Assembly: GCA_900770875.1 (NCBI GenBank)
Contig: CAAGLV010000015.1
Span: forward strand, 1 to 15,708
Length of the DNA stretch: 15,708 nt
Source of the DNA: Flavobacteriales bacterium
Lineage (GTDB): Bacteria; Bacteroidota; Bacteroidia; Flavobacteriales; Weeksellaceae
Reading direction: 5' to 3'
The notes under the pieces are model-generated. The model was not told the origin of the DNA, made no database searches, and was given only the letters and a program-made list of their open reading frames with translations. The position numbers and the translations under genes are program-made. Below, piece by piece: positions 6,358-13,774 of the stretch (positions are counted from its first letter, which is position 1; each line of letters begins with the position of its first letter).

Positions 6358-6501
6358 ATGCAGAAAAATTTTAATTTATTCTTAATCATTGGACTGATTT
6401 TTATAATCGTTGGTTTTATTACTAAATCATACCCTTGGTTTATTATTGCTGCAATTTTTATTGCTGCAAACTTTATAAAGATTAAAAATAAGAAGCCTTA
6501 A
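6358..6501 (+). CDS. 47-residue membrane peptide (first of a pair)
   Basis: An ATG at 6358 behind the A-rich leader CCTAAAAT opens a 47-codon frame ending in TAA. The product starts MQKNFNLFLIIGLIFIIVGF and has two hydrophobic stretches, about 6-21 and 26-40, joined by TKSYP and followed by a basic tail (KIKNKKP). It should insert in the inner membrane as a hairpin with both ends in the cytoplasm. I do not recognise a family. The case for a real gene is a second ORF of identical length and similar layout just downstream, and the terminator placed right after its stop. It may be the last gene of the amgK-murU transcript or have its own promoter; no clear -7 element is visible. Confidence 0.6.
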   Translation: MQKNFNLFLIIGLIFIIVGFITKSYPWFIIAAIFIAANFIKIKNKKP

Positions 6502-6516
6502 ATAGATTTTAACGTT

Positions 6517-6545
6517 AAAAATGCCGGATTACCCGGCATTTTTTA
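6517..6545. terminator. Bidirectional intrinsic terminator between the two small membrane ORFs
   Basis: ATGCCGG (6521-6527) pairs with CCGGCAT (6533-6539), loop ATTAC, with flanking A and T runs on both sides extending the stem. On the plus strand it ends the amgK-murU/first small ORF transcript. Read from the right it is followed by TTTTTAA, so it could also stop the RDD/ychJ transcript, for which no nearer terminator is visible. Confidence 0.82.
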
Positions 6546-6567
6546 TACATTTAAAAAAAAATCTAAC

Positions 6568-6711
6568 ATGAAAAAATATACACTATCTTATATTGCTATG
6601 ATTATCGGATTGTTACTTCTTTTAGCAGGAACCACTTACGAAAGCATGTACTTTTATATTATTGGAACTATTTTTATTATCGGAGGAATTATAAAACGAA
6701 TTTATTCGTAA
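6568..6711 (+). CDS. 47-residue membrane peptide (second of a pair)
   Basis: An ATG at 6568 opens a 47-codon frame starting MKKYTLSYIAMIIGLLLLLA. Two hydrophobic segments, about 8-21 and 29-42, are joined by GTTYESMY and followed by a basic tail (KRIYS). Length, topology and pieces such as IIGL, the Tyr-containing turn and a closing FI.....IK match the peptide encoded at 6358, suggesting an old tandem duplication. Function is unknown. It lies past a terminator, so it needs its own promoter, and none is evident in the 22 bases between terminator and ATG. It faces ychJ convergently with only 5 bases between stop codons, so the leftward transcript probably crosses it in antisense. Confidence 0.55.
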   Translation: MKKYTLSYIAMIIGLLLLLAGTTYESMYFYIIGTIFIIGGIIKRIYS

Positions 6712-6716
6712 AACGT

Positions 6717-7091
6717 TTATAGGTCAAACTTTCCGTCTACATAATACCATTTCCCGGCTTCTTTCTGAAATCCAGATAATTCTTCGTGCTCGTAAAAATC
6801 GCCTAAATTATCTTGATAATATGCTTTAAAATGCACAAAATTATCCCAAGCTTTCACAACAACTAATTTTAACCATGTATTTTGTTTAGACCATTGATCG
6901 ATTTCTTTTTTCGAGTGATATGGTCGTTTACTTGGATGCGTAGTTTCTACCAAATAATCGGTTAAATTTAAAGCAAAAGCCGAATAACGAGAGCGCATTA
7001 ACAACTCGGGAGTTTGTGGAAAAATTTCTTCTTTATGAAAAGGTTCGCAACAAAGGTTATATTCTTTACCAGAACAACAAGGACATTCCAT
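6717..7091 (-). CDS. ychJ: YchJ family protein with N-terminal SEC-C zinc motif
   Basis: A 124-residue YchJ (UPF0225) protein. The N-terminal SEC-C motif is CPCCSGKEYNLCCEPFH (3-19): Cys3, Cys5, Cys14 and Cys15 (or the His19 alternative) can bind zinc as in SecA. The residue after the second Cys, usually Gly in CPCGSG, is Cys here. The central domain carries PELLMRSRYSAFAL (28-41), TTHPS (50-54) and the Trp-rich C-terminal strand region WLKLVVV...VHFKAYY...GKWYYVDG, a fold related to NTF2. The biochemical role of YchJ proteins is not established; SEC-C domains usually mediate binding to other proteins. The gene follows the RDD gene by 29 nt on the same strand, so read-through is likely, though TATTTTTG at 7116-7109 could give its own start. 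Confidence 0.88.
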   Translation of the reverse strand: MECPCCSGKEYNLCCEPFHKEEIFPQTPELLMRSRYSAFALNLTDYLVETTHPSKRPYHSKKEIDQWSKQNTWLKLVVVKAWDNFVHFKAYYQDNLGDFYEHEELSGFQKEAGKWYYVDGKFDL

Positions 7092-7120
7092 TTTATCAAA
7101 TATTTCTACAAAAATACAAT

Positions 7121-7843
7121 TTACTTATTGCGATGAAAATGATAATGATCCTGAATTACAGTTTCTATAAATTTTTTATACCCCATTTGCTTGGTATCCA
7201 CTTCCATTATCGTTTCTAATTTACGGGTTAAAGCTTCTAAAATTTCGTAATTTCCTGATTTAATAGCACGTTTAAAATTTTCGTTTACAATATTGATATC
7301 CCGATCTGATAATTTAGATACCTCGTTAAATATTATCACATATTCGTTTGTTACCTCTTTAAAAATAGTTTGATTTAAATTTAATTCGGGCTTAATACTA
7401 ATTAAAACTGTATTTGCCGCTATATCGCCCAATCGTTGTCCTTTTTTATTGATAATAACAGTTAAAAATGCAACAATTCCAAATGTCATTACAATCTCGA
7501 AAATACCAATCAACCATCTTGTAAAATAATGATAAAAAGAAGCCGCTTGCCCATCTACTCTAACTACTCTAATCTTCATCACCCATTTCCCAATGGTTTG
7601 TCCATTCATTAGTGTTTCTAAAATTACCGCATATAAAAAAATTGGTAAAAAGAATAAACTATAAGTACCAATTGCAAGCCATTCGTCTTTAAACGATATG
7701 TCAATCAAAATTTTAAAAATAAAATAAGCTAAAAACAGCTTAATAAACTGATCGATTATAAATGCAAAAATACGTGCACCTAAAACCGAAATATTATATT
7801 CTATTTGTACATTTTGCGGTGTATTGACTAAAAGTTTATTCAT
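7121..7843 (-). CDS. RDD-family membrane protein
   Basis: A 240-residue inner-membrane protein with the RDD domain at about 15-150. The motif residues are Arg24 and Asp31 in ARIFAFIIDQ (23-32), and the family's GQTIGKWVMKIRVV (81-94) and GQRLGDIAANT (135-145) are intact. Hydrophobic segments lie at about 21-48, 58-76 and 108-131. The last 90 residues are soluble and helical (LSDRDINIVNENFKRAI, 174 onward), a cytoplasmic tail longer than in minimal RDD proteins. The gene diverges from the SpoIIM-DUF58 operon across a 33-base gap; RDD and SpoIIM genes are repeatedly neighbours in bacteria, suggesting one membrane complex. The role is unknown; some RDD proteins have been linked to ion transport, which this sequence cannot confirm. 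Confidence 0.9.
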   Translation of the reverse strand: MNKLLVNTPQNVQIEYNISVLGARIFAFIIDQFIKLFLAYFIFKILIDISFKDEWLAIGTYSLFFLPIFLYAVILETLMNGQTIGKWVMKIRVVRVDGQAASFYHYFTRWLIGIFEIVMTFGIVAFLTVIINKKGQRLGDIAANTVLISIKPELNLNQTIFKEVTNEYVIIFNEVSKLSDRDINIVNENFKRAIKSGNYEILEALTRKLETIMEVDTKQMGYKKFIETVIQDHYHFHRNK

Positions 7844-7850
7844 ATATTTG
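7824..7850 (+). promoter_or_regulatory. Probable promoter of the SpoIIM-MoxR-DUF58 operon
   Basis: TATATTTG at 7843-7850 is a full TAnnTTTG match with TTG at 7824-7826, a spacing of 16 nt that is one short of the usual range. Transcription would start near 7857, 20 nt before the SpoIIM ATG. The element lies over the first codons of the divergent RDD gene. Confidence 0.55.
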
Positions 7851-7876
7851 AGTTAACTAAACGAACTACTGCGATT

Positions 7877-8854
7877 ATGCGCGAAGCCCATTTTATTGAT
7901 AAAAATAAGAATAAATGGCTGGAGATTGAAGCTAATTTGAAAAATAAAACCAAAATTAATCCAGACATTTTAGCTAGTAATTACATCGAGATTACTAACG
8001 ATTTGGCTTATGCCCAAACTTATTATCCCAAAAGCAAAACAAAGGACTATTTAAACGAATTGACTTTATTTGCACATCAATCGATATATAAAGATCAAAA
8101 AATAGATCAAAATTTACTTTTAGATTTCGTTTTATATAAAGTTCCGAAAGCTGCATACCTCAACCGAAAAATGCTTTTATTTTCGTTTATCGTTTTTACT
8201 TTTTTTACTTTAATCGGTCTTTTATCCTCTATTTACGATATTAATTTTGTGAGACAAATTTTAGGAAACGAGTATGTAGAAATGAGTTTAGACAATATAA
8301 AAAAAGGCGATCCTGCTGCTGTTTATAAAGGTTCGAGTGAAATTGGCTCGTCTATCGGAATTACCATCAACAACATAAAAGTTGCGTTTTATGCCTTTGT
8401 TTCGGGATTGTTTTTTAGCGTTGGCACAGGTTATATTTTAATGCAAAATGGCATTATGCTTGGTGCATTTCATTATATGTTTCTAAAAGAAGGTGTTTTA
8501 GCAAAAGCTATGACAGGCATTTGGATTCATGGTACGATAGAAATTTCTGTTATCATTATTGCAGGTGCTTGTGGCTTTATACTAGGTAACGGATTTATAT
8601 TTCCGGGCACATTTTCACGAAAAGAAAATTTTATTTTAAAAACAAAACAAGCTATTACCATTCTTCTTAGCACAATACCGTTATTTATTATTGCTGGTTT
8701 TTTAGAAGGATTTGTTTCGAGACATTACGACGTAAATATTTTTATTAGTTTAAGCATTATTGTTTCCTCGGTGTATCTAATCGTTTTTTACTACATCATC
8801 TTTCCTATCAAACAAGCAAAAAAATACCAATGGAATATAAAAACATTATCATAA
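7877..8854 (+). CDS. SpoIIM-family (stage II sporulation protein M-like) membrane protein
   Basis: A 325-residue multi-pass membrane protein. A soluble N-terminal helical region (1-95, REAHFI at the start) precedes hydrophobic segments at about 99-118, 168-188, 214-238, 258-277 and 287-309. The SpoIIM/DUF95 core is seen in NNIKVAFYAFVSG (165-177), the Gly-rich NGIMLGAFHY (191-200), WIHGTIEIS (216-224, the most conserved patch) and GFLEGFVS (274-281). In Bacillus, SpoIIM works with SpoIID and SpoIIP in engulfment, but this organism shows no sporulation genes here, and such homologues are widespread in non-sporulating bacteria next to RDD, DUF4129, MoxR and DUF58 genes. Its own role there is unknown. 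It starts the operon and overlaps the next gene by 25 nt. Confidence 0.9.
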   Translation: MREAHFIDKNKNKWLEIEANLKNKTKINPDILASNYIEITNDLAYAQTYYPKSKTKDYLNELTLFAHQSIYKDQKIDQNLLLDFVLYKVPKAAYLNRKMLLFSFIVFTFFTLIGLLSSIYDINFVRQILGNEYVEMSLDNIKKGDPAAVYKGSSEIGSSIGITINNIKVAFYAFVSGLFFSVGTGYILMQNGIMLGAFHYMFLKEGVLAKAMTGIWIHGTIEISVIIIAGACGFILGNGFIFPGTFSRKENFILKTKQAITILLSTIPLFIIAGFLEGFVSRHYDVNIFISLSIIVSSVYLIVFYYIIFPIKQAKKYQWNIKTLS

Positions 8855-9633
8855 AACCAAAAACGTTTTCAGAGTTACTTCTTTCGTATTTTATCGTATT
8901 TATTAAAAATCTAAACCTACTTTTTGTATTTAATATAATTGTACTTGGATTATTTTTTTTAATTGGATTTTATGACGACCAAAATTTATCGGCTAGCTCT
9001 ATCAATCAATTATTGATAAAAGCGATTATTTATAGTTGTTTCTTTAGTTTACCTGCAAGTTTTATCAGCTCGTTTTTTTTAACCTTAATAAAAAATTTAG
9101 AGCCAAATTTTAAAAACATCTTGCATACTTTTTCAGCTAATTCTATTCGCATATTTTTATCAAACTTTTTATTATGTGCTGCTATTTTTTCATTTAACTT
9201 AATTGTAAAGTCGCAGATTTTAATGTTTCAATACAACGGACCAATAGAATTTTTAATTACAGAAATGTTGTATTGCATTTTAATTTTTAGTATAAATCCT
9301 TTACATCCTAGTATTAAAACAATTTTCACTAAAAAAATATTTAAATATTTAATTACAATATTTATTCTTTTAATTATCACAACATTATTTTATAGATTAA
9401 GTTTTAATTTACTAATACAAGTTATAGATACATTAACAGAATTAATCGGAATTCAACAACCAGATTCTGTTTATAATTACGGTTTAATTATTATTGAATA
9501 CATTAACAAAATTGCAATTTTCACCATCTTAATTTACAACTATTACAACTTTGTTTCCGAAGCAAATAGCACGTATCATTTAGAAGAAATTAATCAAATA
9601 AAACTAAACAAAGATGAAGAAGATTGCTTTTAA
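8830..9633 (+). CDS. Unrecognised multi-pass membrane protein of the SpoIIM/MoxR cluster
   Basis: This 267-residue protein has about six hydrophobic segments (approximately 29-47, 65-87, 106-127, 140-156, 171-189 and 218-240), a short charged N-terminus (MEYKNIIIKPKTF) and an acidic cytoplasmic tail (LNKDEEDCF). I can name no domain and see no catalytic motif. Its place between SpoIIM and DUF4129, with overlaps of 25 nt upstream and 20 nt downstream, implies coupled translation and membership of the same membrane complex. Similar-sized, poorly conserved membrane proteins occupy this slot in other flavobacterial clusters, as far as I recall, and may descend from DUF4013/DUF975-like proteins, but the sequence does not settle that. 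It is strongly rich in Ile, Leu, Phe and Asn, in keeping with the AT-rich coding. Confidence 0.75.
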   Translation: MEYKNIIIKPKTFSELLLSYFIVFIKNLNLLFVFNIIVLGLFFLIGFYDDQNLSASSINQLLIKAIIYSCFFSLPASFISSFFLTLIKNLEPNFKNILHTFSANSIRIFLSNFLLCAAIFSFNLIVKSQILMFQYNGPIEFLITEMLYCILIFSINPLHPSIKTIFTKKIFKYLITIFILLIITTLFYRLSFNLLIQVIDTLTELIGIQQPDSVYNYGLIIIEYINKIAIFTILIYNYYNFVSEANSTYHLEEINQIKLNKDEEDCF

Positions 9634-10270
9634 TCCATACTTGATTGCTGCACAGTTCCTCTTCCCTATTATAGCTTTTGCAGTAAATAATACCGACGAA
9701 TTTAATCGTTTAAAATCAAAATATAATTCTGCCGAATTTAATTACGTTGTAGCCGAAGAAGAAGCTAAAAACAACAACAATTTTAGCTGGTTAATGAATA
9801 TTGCTAATTTTTTTAATTATATCGATTGGGAAATTGTAATGTACTTAATTGTCGCTCTTGTATTTTGTTTAATTATATACAAATTATATCGAAATGGCAT
9901 TTTGTTTAAAATAAATCATAATTCCAACATTAACGAAGAAACAAATTTTGATTACATCGAAAATAATTTACTCGAAATCGATTTAAATCAACTAATAGAA
10001 AATGCAAAATTGGTTAACGATTATCGCTTAGCAATTCGTTATTATCATTATCAAAATACACAAAATTTAGCTAAAAAAAATTTGATAAAATGGAATCCTA
10101 AAAAAACTAATCAACAATTAGAAAACGAAATTAAGTACGAAGATATTAAAGAGCTTTTTAAGAGTAATACACAAATTTTCAATCAAGTTTGGTTTGGAAA
10201 TTTTAATTTAAACGAAGAACAATTTCAACTTTTCGAAACTAATTTTAAATTCTTAAACGAATCGATATGA
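9614..10270 (+). CDS. DUF4129 domain membrane protein
   Basis: A 218-residue protein with an N-terminal hydrophobic stretch (about 8-23, ending AFA) that may be a signal peptide or anchor, a short periplasmic segment (24-70), one transmembrane helix (about 73-91) and a cytoplasmic C-terminal DUF4129 domain. The domain core is clear: DYRLAIRYYHYQNTQNLAKK (136-155), IKWNPKKTNQQLENEI (158-173) and FNQVWFGNF (189-197), the last being the usual F..VWYG block. DUF4129 is often fused to transglutaminase domains, but here it stands alone, as in flavobacterial MoxR clusters. Its function is unknown; the helical domain may contact the ATPase or the DUF58 protein. The start codon lies inside the previous gene (20-nt overlap), and its stop overlaps the next start as ATGA. 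Confidence 0.85.
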   Translation: MKKIAFNPYLIAAQFLFPIIAFAVNNTDEFNRLKSKYNSAEFNYVVAEEEAKNNNNFSWLMNIANFFNYIDWEIVMYLIVALVFCLIIYKLYRNGILFKINHNSNINEETNFDYIENNLLEIDLNQLIENAKLVNDYRLAIRYYHYQNTQNLAKKNLIKWNPKKTNQQLENEIKYEDIKELFKSNTQIFNQVWFGNFNLNEEQFQLFETNFKFLNESI

Positions 10271-11421
10271 GTAAAAAATCAATTGCTATCATTTTAATTC
10301 TTATCGGATTTGTTCTCGCTCTTTTTTATATCTCAAGTAGCTTTACAACAAAACCAACCAATTGGGAACAAAAATATGGCGCATCCAACAAAAACCCTTT
10401 TGGCTATTACGTTTTATATCAAGAATTAAAAACCATTACGAATGCAAAATCGATTAACGAGATTACAAGTTTAAACGAAATTAGTAAGTTAAATCCTAAA
10501 AATGATGTGGTATTTTTTATCGAAGAAAACATTAATTATCAGCACAACATTTACGATTCGATAAAACCATTTGTCAATAAAGGTGGAATTGCTTTTTTAT
10601 CCGAAACATCAAGTAATAATCATCAAACAAATCAATTTAAAACAAACGATTCTATCATTCAAAAAATAAATCAATTTCGTTTTAATAGCAATTATAACAA
10701 GTATACAAATACAGCAAAATATTTTACGAAATCAAATCAAAAACAAACCATTGCTAATGTTACAACACAATTAAAAACAAAAGCTAATTATTTAAAAGTT
10801 AACGATAAAAAAGGCATCTATTATATACATGCCGATCCTAATTTATTTACCAATTTATATTTATTAACGCCAAATGGATATCGTTACGCTAAAGAAGTTT
10901 TTAAACCTTTTCATGAAAAAAATATCTATTGGATAAATCCAAGTAAATATTATGCAAATAGTGATAATGCATCACCATTATCTTTTATTTTATCGCAACC
11001 CGAATTGCGTACAGCTTGGTATTTAATATTAATTTGTTTGATTTTATTTTTAATTTTTAAATCGAAACGCGAGCAAAAAATTATTAAAATTATCGAACCC
11101 GAACAAAATTTATCCTTAGAATTTGCTAACGTTATCGCCTCGATGTATTACGAAAGTGGTAAACCAATAGATATTATAAAAAAGAAAATCGATTACTTTT
11201 TTTATACTATCCGTAAACAATATAATTTAACAACCGAAAATATTTTCGACGAACATTTTATATATGTCATTGCACAAAAAGCACAAATTACAACACAAGA
11301 AGCAACCGAATTTATAACTCAATTACATACTTTACACAACAACCAAAATGCTACATTAAAAGATGTAACAAAAACTTATAACATCATCAACGATTATAAA
11401 ACAAAAGCTCAAATAACATGA
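10267..11421 (+). CDS. DUF4350 domain membrane protein
   Basis: A 384-residue protein with two membrane helices (about 5-24 and 249-265). Between them is the periplasmic DUF4350 domain: NPFGYYVLYQEL (43-54) at its start, a hydrophobic strand VVFFIEE (81-87), PFVNKGGIAFLSE (101-113) and HADPNLFTN (188-196). The last 120 residues are cytoplasmic and helical, beginning SKREQKIIKIIEPEQ (266-280). The fold resembles a GATase-like/IFT52-type domain that binds without an obvious catalytic triad. DUF4350 proteins sit next to MoxR genes in many bacteria and their role is unresolved. The gene overlaps both neighbours by 4 nt (ATGA at 10267 and at 11418), strong signs of translational coupling. Confidence 0.87.
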   Translation: MSKKSIAIILILIGFVLALFYISSSFTTKPTNWEQKYGASNKNPFGYYVLYQELKTITNAKSINEITSLNEISKLNPKNDVVFFIEENINYQHNIYDSIKPFVNKGGIAFLSETSSNNHQTNQFKTNDSIIQKINQFRFNSNYNKYTNTAKYFTKSNQKQTIANVTTQLKTKANYLKVNDKKGIYYIHADPNLFTNLYLLTPNGYRYAKEVFKPFHEKNIYWINPSKYYANSDNASPLSFILSQPELRTAWYLILICLILFLIFKSKREQKIIKIIEPEQNLSLEFANVIASMYYESGKPIDIIKKKIDYFFYTIRKQYNLTTENIFDEHFIYVIAQKAQITTQEATEFITQLHTLHNNQNATLKDVTKTYNIINDYKTKAQIT

Positions 11422-12407
11422 ATAATTACCAAAAATATATTGCCCTAGAAAACCGAATTGCAGTAACGGATATACAAACAAAAGTTGCCGAAATTAAACA
11501 CGAATTACGCAAAGTTATAGTTGGGCAAGACGACGTAATTAACCAATTAATAATCGCATTATTATCTAACGGGCACTCGCTAATAGAAGGTTTACCTGGC
11601 GTTGCTAAAACTATGATGGCAAAATTATTAGCCAAAACTATTCAGTCTGATTTTAGCCGAATACAATTTACGCCCGATTTAATGCCATCAGATATAACAG
11701 GAACCTCGGTTTTAAATTTACAGACCAATCAATTCGAATTTAAAAAAGGACCAATTTTTTCGAACATCGTATTAATCGACGAAATCAATCGTTCGCCAGC
11801 TAAAACACAAGCCGCTTTGTTTGAGTGTATGTCCGAAAATCAAATTACAGCCGACGGAAAATCGTATCAGCTAACACCTCCTTTTTTAGTTTTCGCCACT
11901 CAAAACCCAATCGAGCAAGAAGGAACTTATCGTTTACCCGAAGCTCAATTAGATCGTTTTATGTTTAAGATTAATGTAAATTATCCCGAATTAAACGACG
12001 AGATTACATTATTAACAGAACAACAAGATCGTAAAAATATCGATAAAGAAAGCTTAGTTAATTCGGTTATTTCGGGCAAAGAAATCATCGAATTTCAACA
12101 ACGTATTAAATCTATTTTTGTACATCCTGATATCATTAAATTTATCGCCACTTTAGTATTCGAAACTCGTACAGATCAAAACTTATACATTGGTGCTTCG
12201 CCACGTGCAAGTATAGCAATTTTAGATGCATCAAAGGCTTTAGCTGCAATGGAAGGACGAGATTTTGTTATACCAGAAGACGTTAAAAATGTTGCCTACC
12301 CTATTTTAGGACATCGTGTAGTTTTAATGCCTGAAAAAGAAATGGAAGGCTATTCTACACATACGGTTATTAAGCAAATTATCGATCGCGTTGAAATTCC
12401 TCGTTAA
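11418..12407 (+). CDS. MoxR-family AAA+ ATPase
   Basis: A 329-residue AAA+ protein of the MoxR family. It has the N-terminal VIVGQDDVI (33-41), Walker A GLPGVAKT (58-65; Lys64, Thr65), Walker B IVLIDE (117-122), the sensor-1 patch FATQNPIEQEGTYRLPEAQLDRF (Asn163 through the arginine-containing PEAQLDRF, 174-181) and sensor-2 GASPRAS (259-265). All residues needed for ATP binding and hydrolysis are present. MoxR ATPases act as chaperones that mature or insert cofactors into partner proteins, usually those with von Willebrand A (VWA) domains; the adjacent DUF58 protein is the obvious candidate. It overlaps DUF4350 by 4 nt and DUF58 by 1 nt (TAATG). The TTACCAAAA-like bases before the ATG again show no Shine-Dalgarno sequence. 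Confidence 0.95.
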   Translation: MNNYQKYIALENRIAVTDIQTKVAEIKHELRKVIVGQDDVINQLIIALLSNGHSLIEGLPGVAKTMMAKLLAKTIQSDFSRIQFTPDLMPSDITGTSVLNLQTNQFEFKKGPIFSNIVLIDEINRSPAKTQAALFECMSENQITADGKSYQLTPPFLVFATQNPIEQEGTYRLPEAQLDRFMFKINVNYPELNDEITLLTEQQDRKNIDKESLVNSVISGKEIIEFQQRIKSIFVHPDIIKFIATLVFETRTDQNLYIGASPRASIAILDASKALAAMEGRDFVIPEDVKNVAYPILGHRVVLMPEKEMEGYSTHTVIKQIIDRVEIPR

Positions 12408-13735
12408 TGAAATGGTTTAAAAATATATATTTAAAAAATCAGTTTTTTTATGCGCTTTTAGCAATCGCAGCATTTTATGTGCTTTCGTTTTTCTTTAAAC
12501 CAATTTATGTTGCTGGGAAATTTATAATCTTATTATTTACACTAAGCTTAATAGTCGATTTTATTGTTTTATTTTTAACCAATAAAACGGTTTATACAGC
12601 ACGTAATTATCCCGAACGATTTTCGAATGGAGATGAAAATAAATTAGAAATAACAATACAAAATCAATATCTATTTACCGTAAACTTTAGATTAATCGAA
12701 GAATTGCCAATTCAATTTCAGAAAAGAGATTTTGTAATCCATATTCGACTAAAAAAATCCGAAGGTAAAACTATTCAATATAAATTACGCCCAACCGAAA
12801 GAGGCGAATATCAATTTGGGGTTTTGCATGTATTTTGTTCGTTTTTAGGTTTTTTCGAAAGAAGAATTTCGCAACAAGATCCAATTGCAATTAAAACTTA
12901 TCCATCTTATTTAAAGATGCAACACTATACACTATTAGCAACAACAAATCAGTTGCATCAAATTGGTGTAAAACGTATCAGAAGAATTGGCGCAACAACC
13001 GAATTTGAAAATATAAAACCTTATTCGACCGGAGACGAATATCGCCTTATAAACTGGAAAGCCACAAGTAAAAGCAACCGATTAATGGTTAATCAGTATC
13101 AAGAAGAAAAATCGCAACCTGTTTATAATATTTTAGATTTAGGCCGATCGATGCGTATGCCATTTAATCAACTAACTTTATTAGATTATGCCATAAATGC
13201 AAGCTTGGTTTTAAGCAATGTTACGTTAAAAAAAGACGAAAAAGCTGGTTTAATTACCATCAATAAAAAAATCGAAAAACATATTGTTGCTGATAAAAAA
13301 AATCATCAAATGAATATGATTTTAGAAGCTTTATATGCTGTAAAAACCGATTTTAAAGAAACCGACTTTGGTTTTCTTTACGATTACACCAAACGTAAAT
13401 TACCACAACGATCGTTACTTTTTTTATATACAAATTTCGAATCTTTAGATGCATTGGATCGACAAATACAATACCTTAAATTAATCAATAAAAATCATGT
13501 TTTAGTTGCAATTTTATTTAAAAATACCGAACTTAATGTATATAAAAATAAAGAGCCAAAAAATGCAATCGACATATACCGTCAAACCATTGCCGAAAAG
13601 ATTAATTACGATAAAGAATTAATCATAAATCGCTTGCATCGTTACGGCATACATACCATTTATACCGAACCTAATCAGTTAACAATAAATACAATTAATA
13701 AATACCTCGAATTAAAAGCCAGAGGAATCTTTTAA
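12407..13735 (+). CDS. DUF58 domain membrane protein (VWA-like partner of MoxR)
   Basis: A 442-residue protein with two N-terminal membrane helices (about 13-29 and 35-57), a beta-rich region (65-170, including RPTERGEYQFG at 128-138) and the DUF58 domain. The signature EFENIKPYSTGDEYRLINWKAT (199-220; the G-D-x-x-R-x-I-x-W core) is intact. A VWA-like domain follows, whose metal site should begin DxSxS; here it reads DLGRS (244-248), so the first Ser is Gly and metal binding is likely altered. The rest of the protein (MPFNQLTLLDYAINASLVL, 251-269, onward) follows the VWA order of strands. DUF58 proteins pair with MoxR ATPases in most bacteria. It is the last gene of the operon, closed by a strong terminator. 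Confidence 0.93.
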   Translation: MKWFKNIYLKNQFFYALLAIAAFYVLSFFFKPIYVAGKFIILLFTLSLIVDFIVLFLTNKTVYTARNYPERFSNGDENKLEITIQNQYLFTVNFRLIEELPIQFQKRDFVIHIRLKKSEGKTIQYKLRPTERGEYQFGVLHVFCSFLGFFERRISQQDPIAIKTYPSYLKMQHYTLLATTNQLHQIGVKRIRRIGATTEFENIKPYSTGDEYRLINWKATSKSNRLMVNQYQEEKSQPVYNILDLGRSMRMPFNQLTLLDYAINASLVLSNVTLKKDEKAGLITINKKIEKHIVADKKNHQMNMILEALYAVKTDFKETDFGFLYDYTKRKLPQRSLLFLYTNFESLDALDRQIQYLKLINKNHVLVAILFKNTELNVYKNKEPKNAIDIYRQTIAEKINYDKELIINRLHRYGIHTIYTEPNQLTINTINKYLELKARGIF

Positions 13736-13774
13736 ATCGTGCTTTTATTAAACCACATTAATTAATCTGCAATT

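Noticed and set aside
7877..8854. SpoIIM homologue as evidence of sporulation
   Set aside because: No other sporulation gene is present, and the family is common in non-sporulating bacteria within MoxR/DUF58 clusters.
11426..11635. Minus-strand ORF of 69 codons inside the MoxR gene
   Set aside because: It is the reverse of the Walker A region of a clearly real gene.
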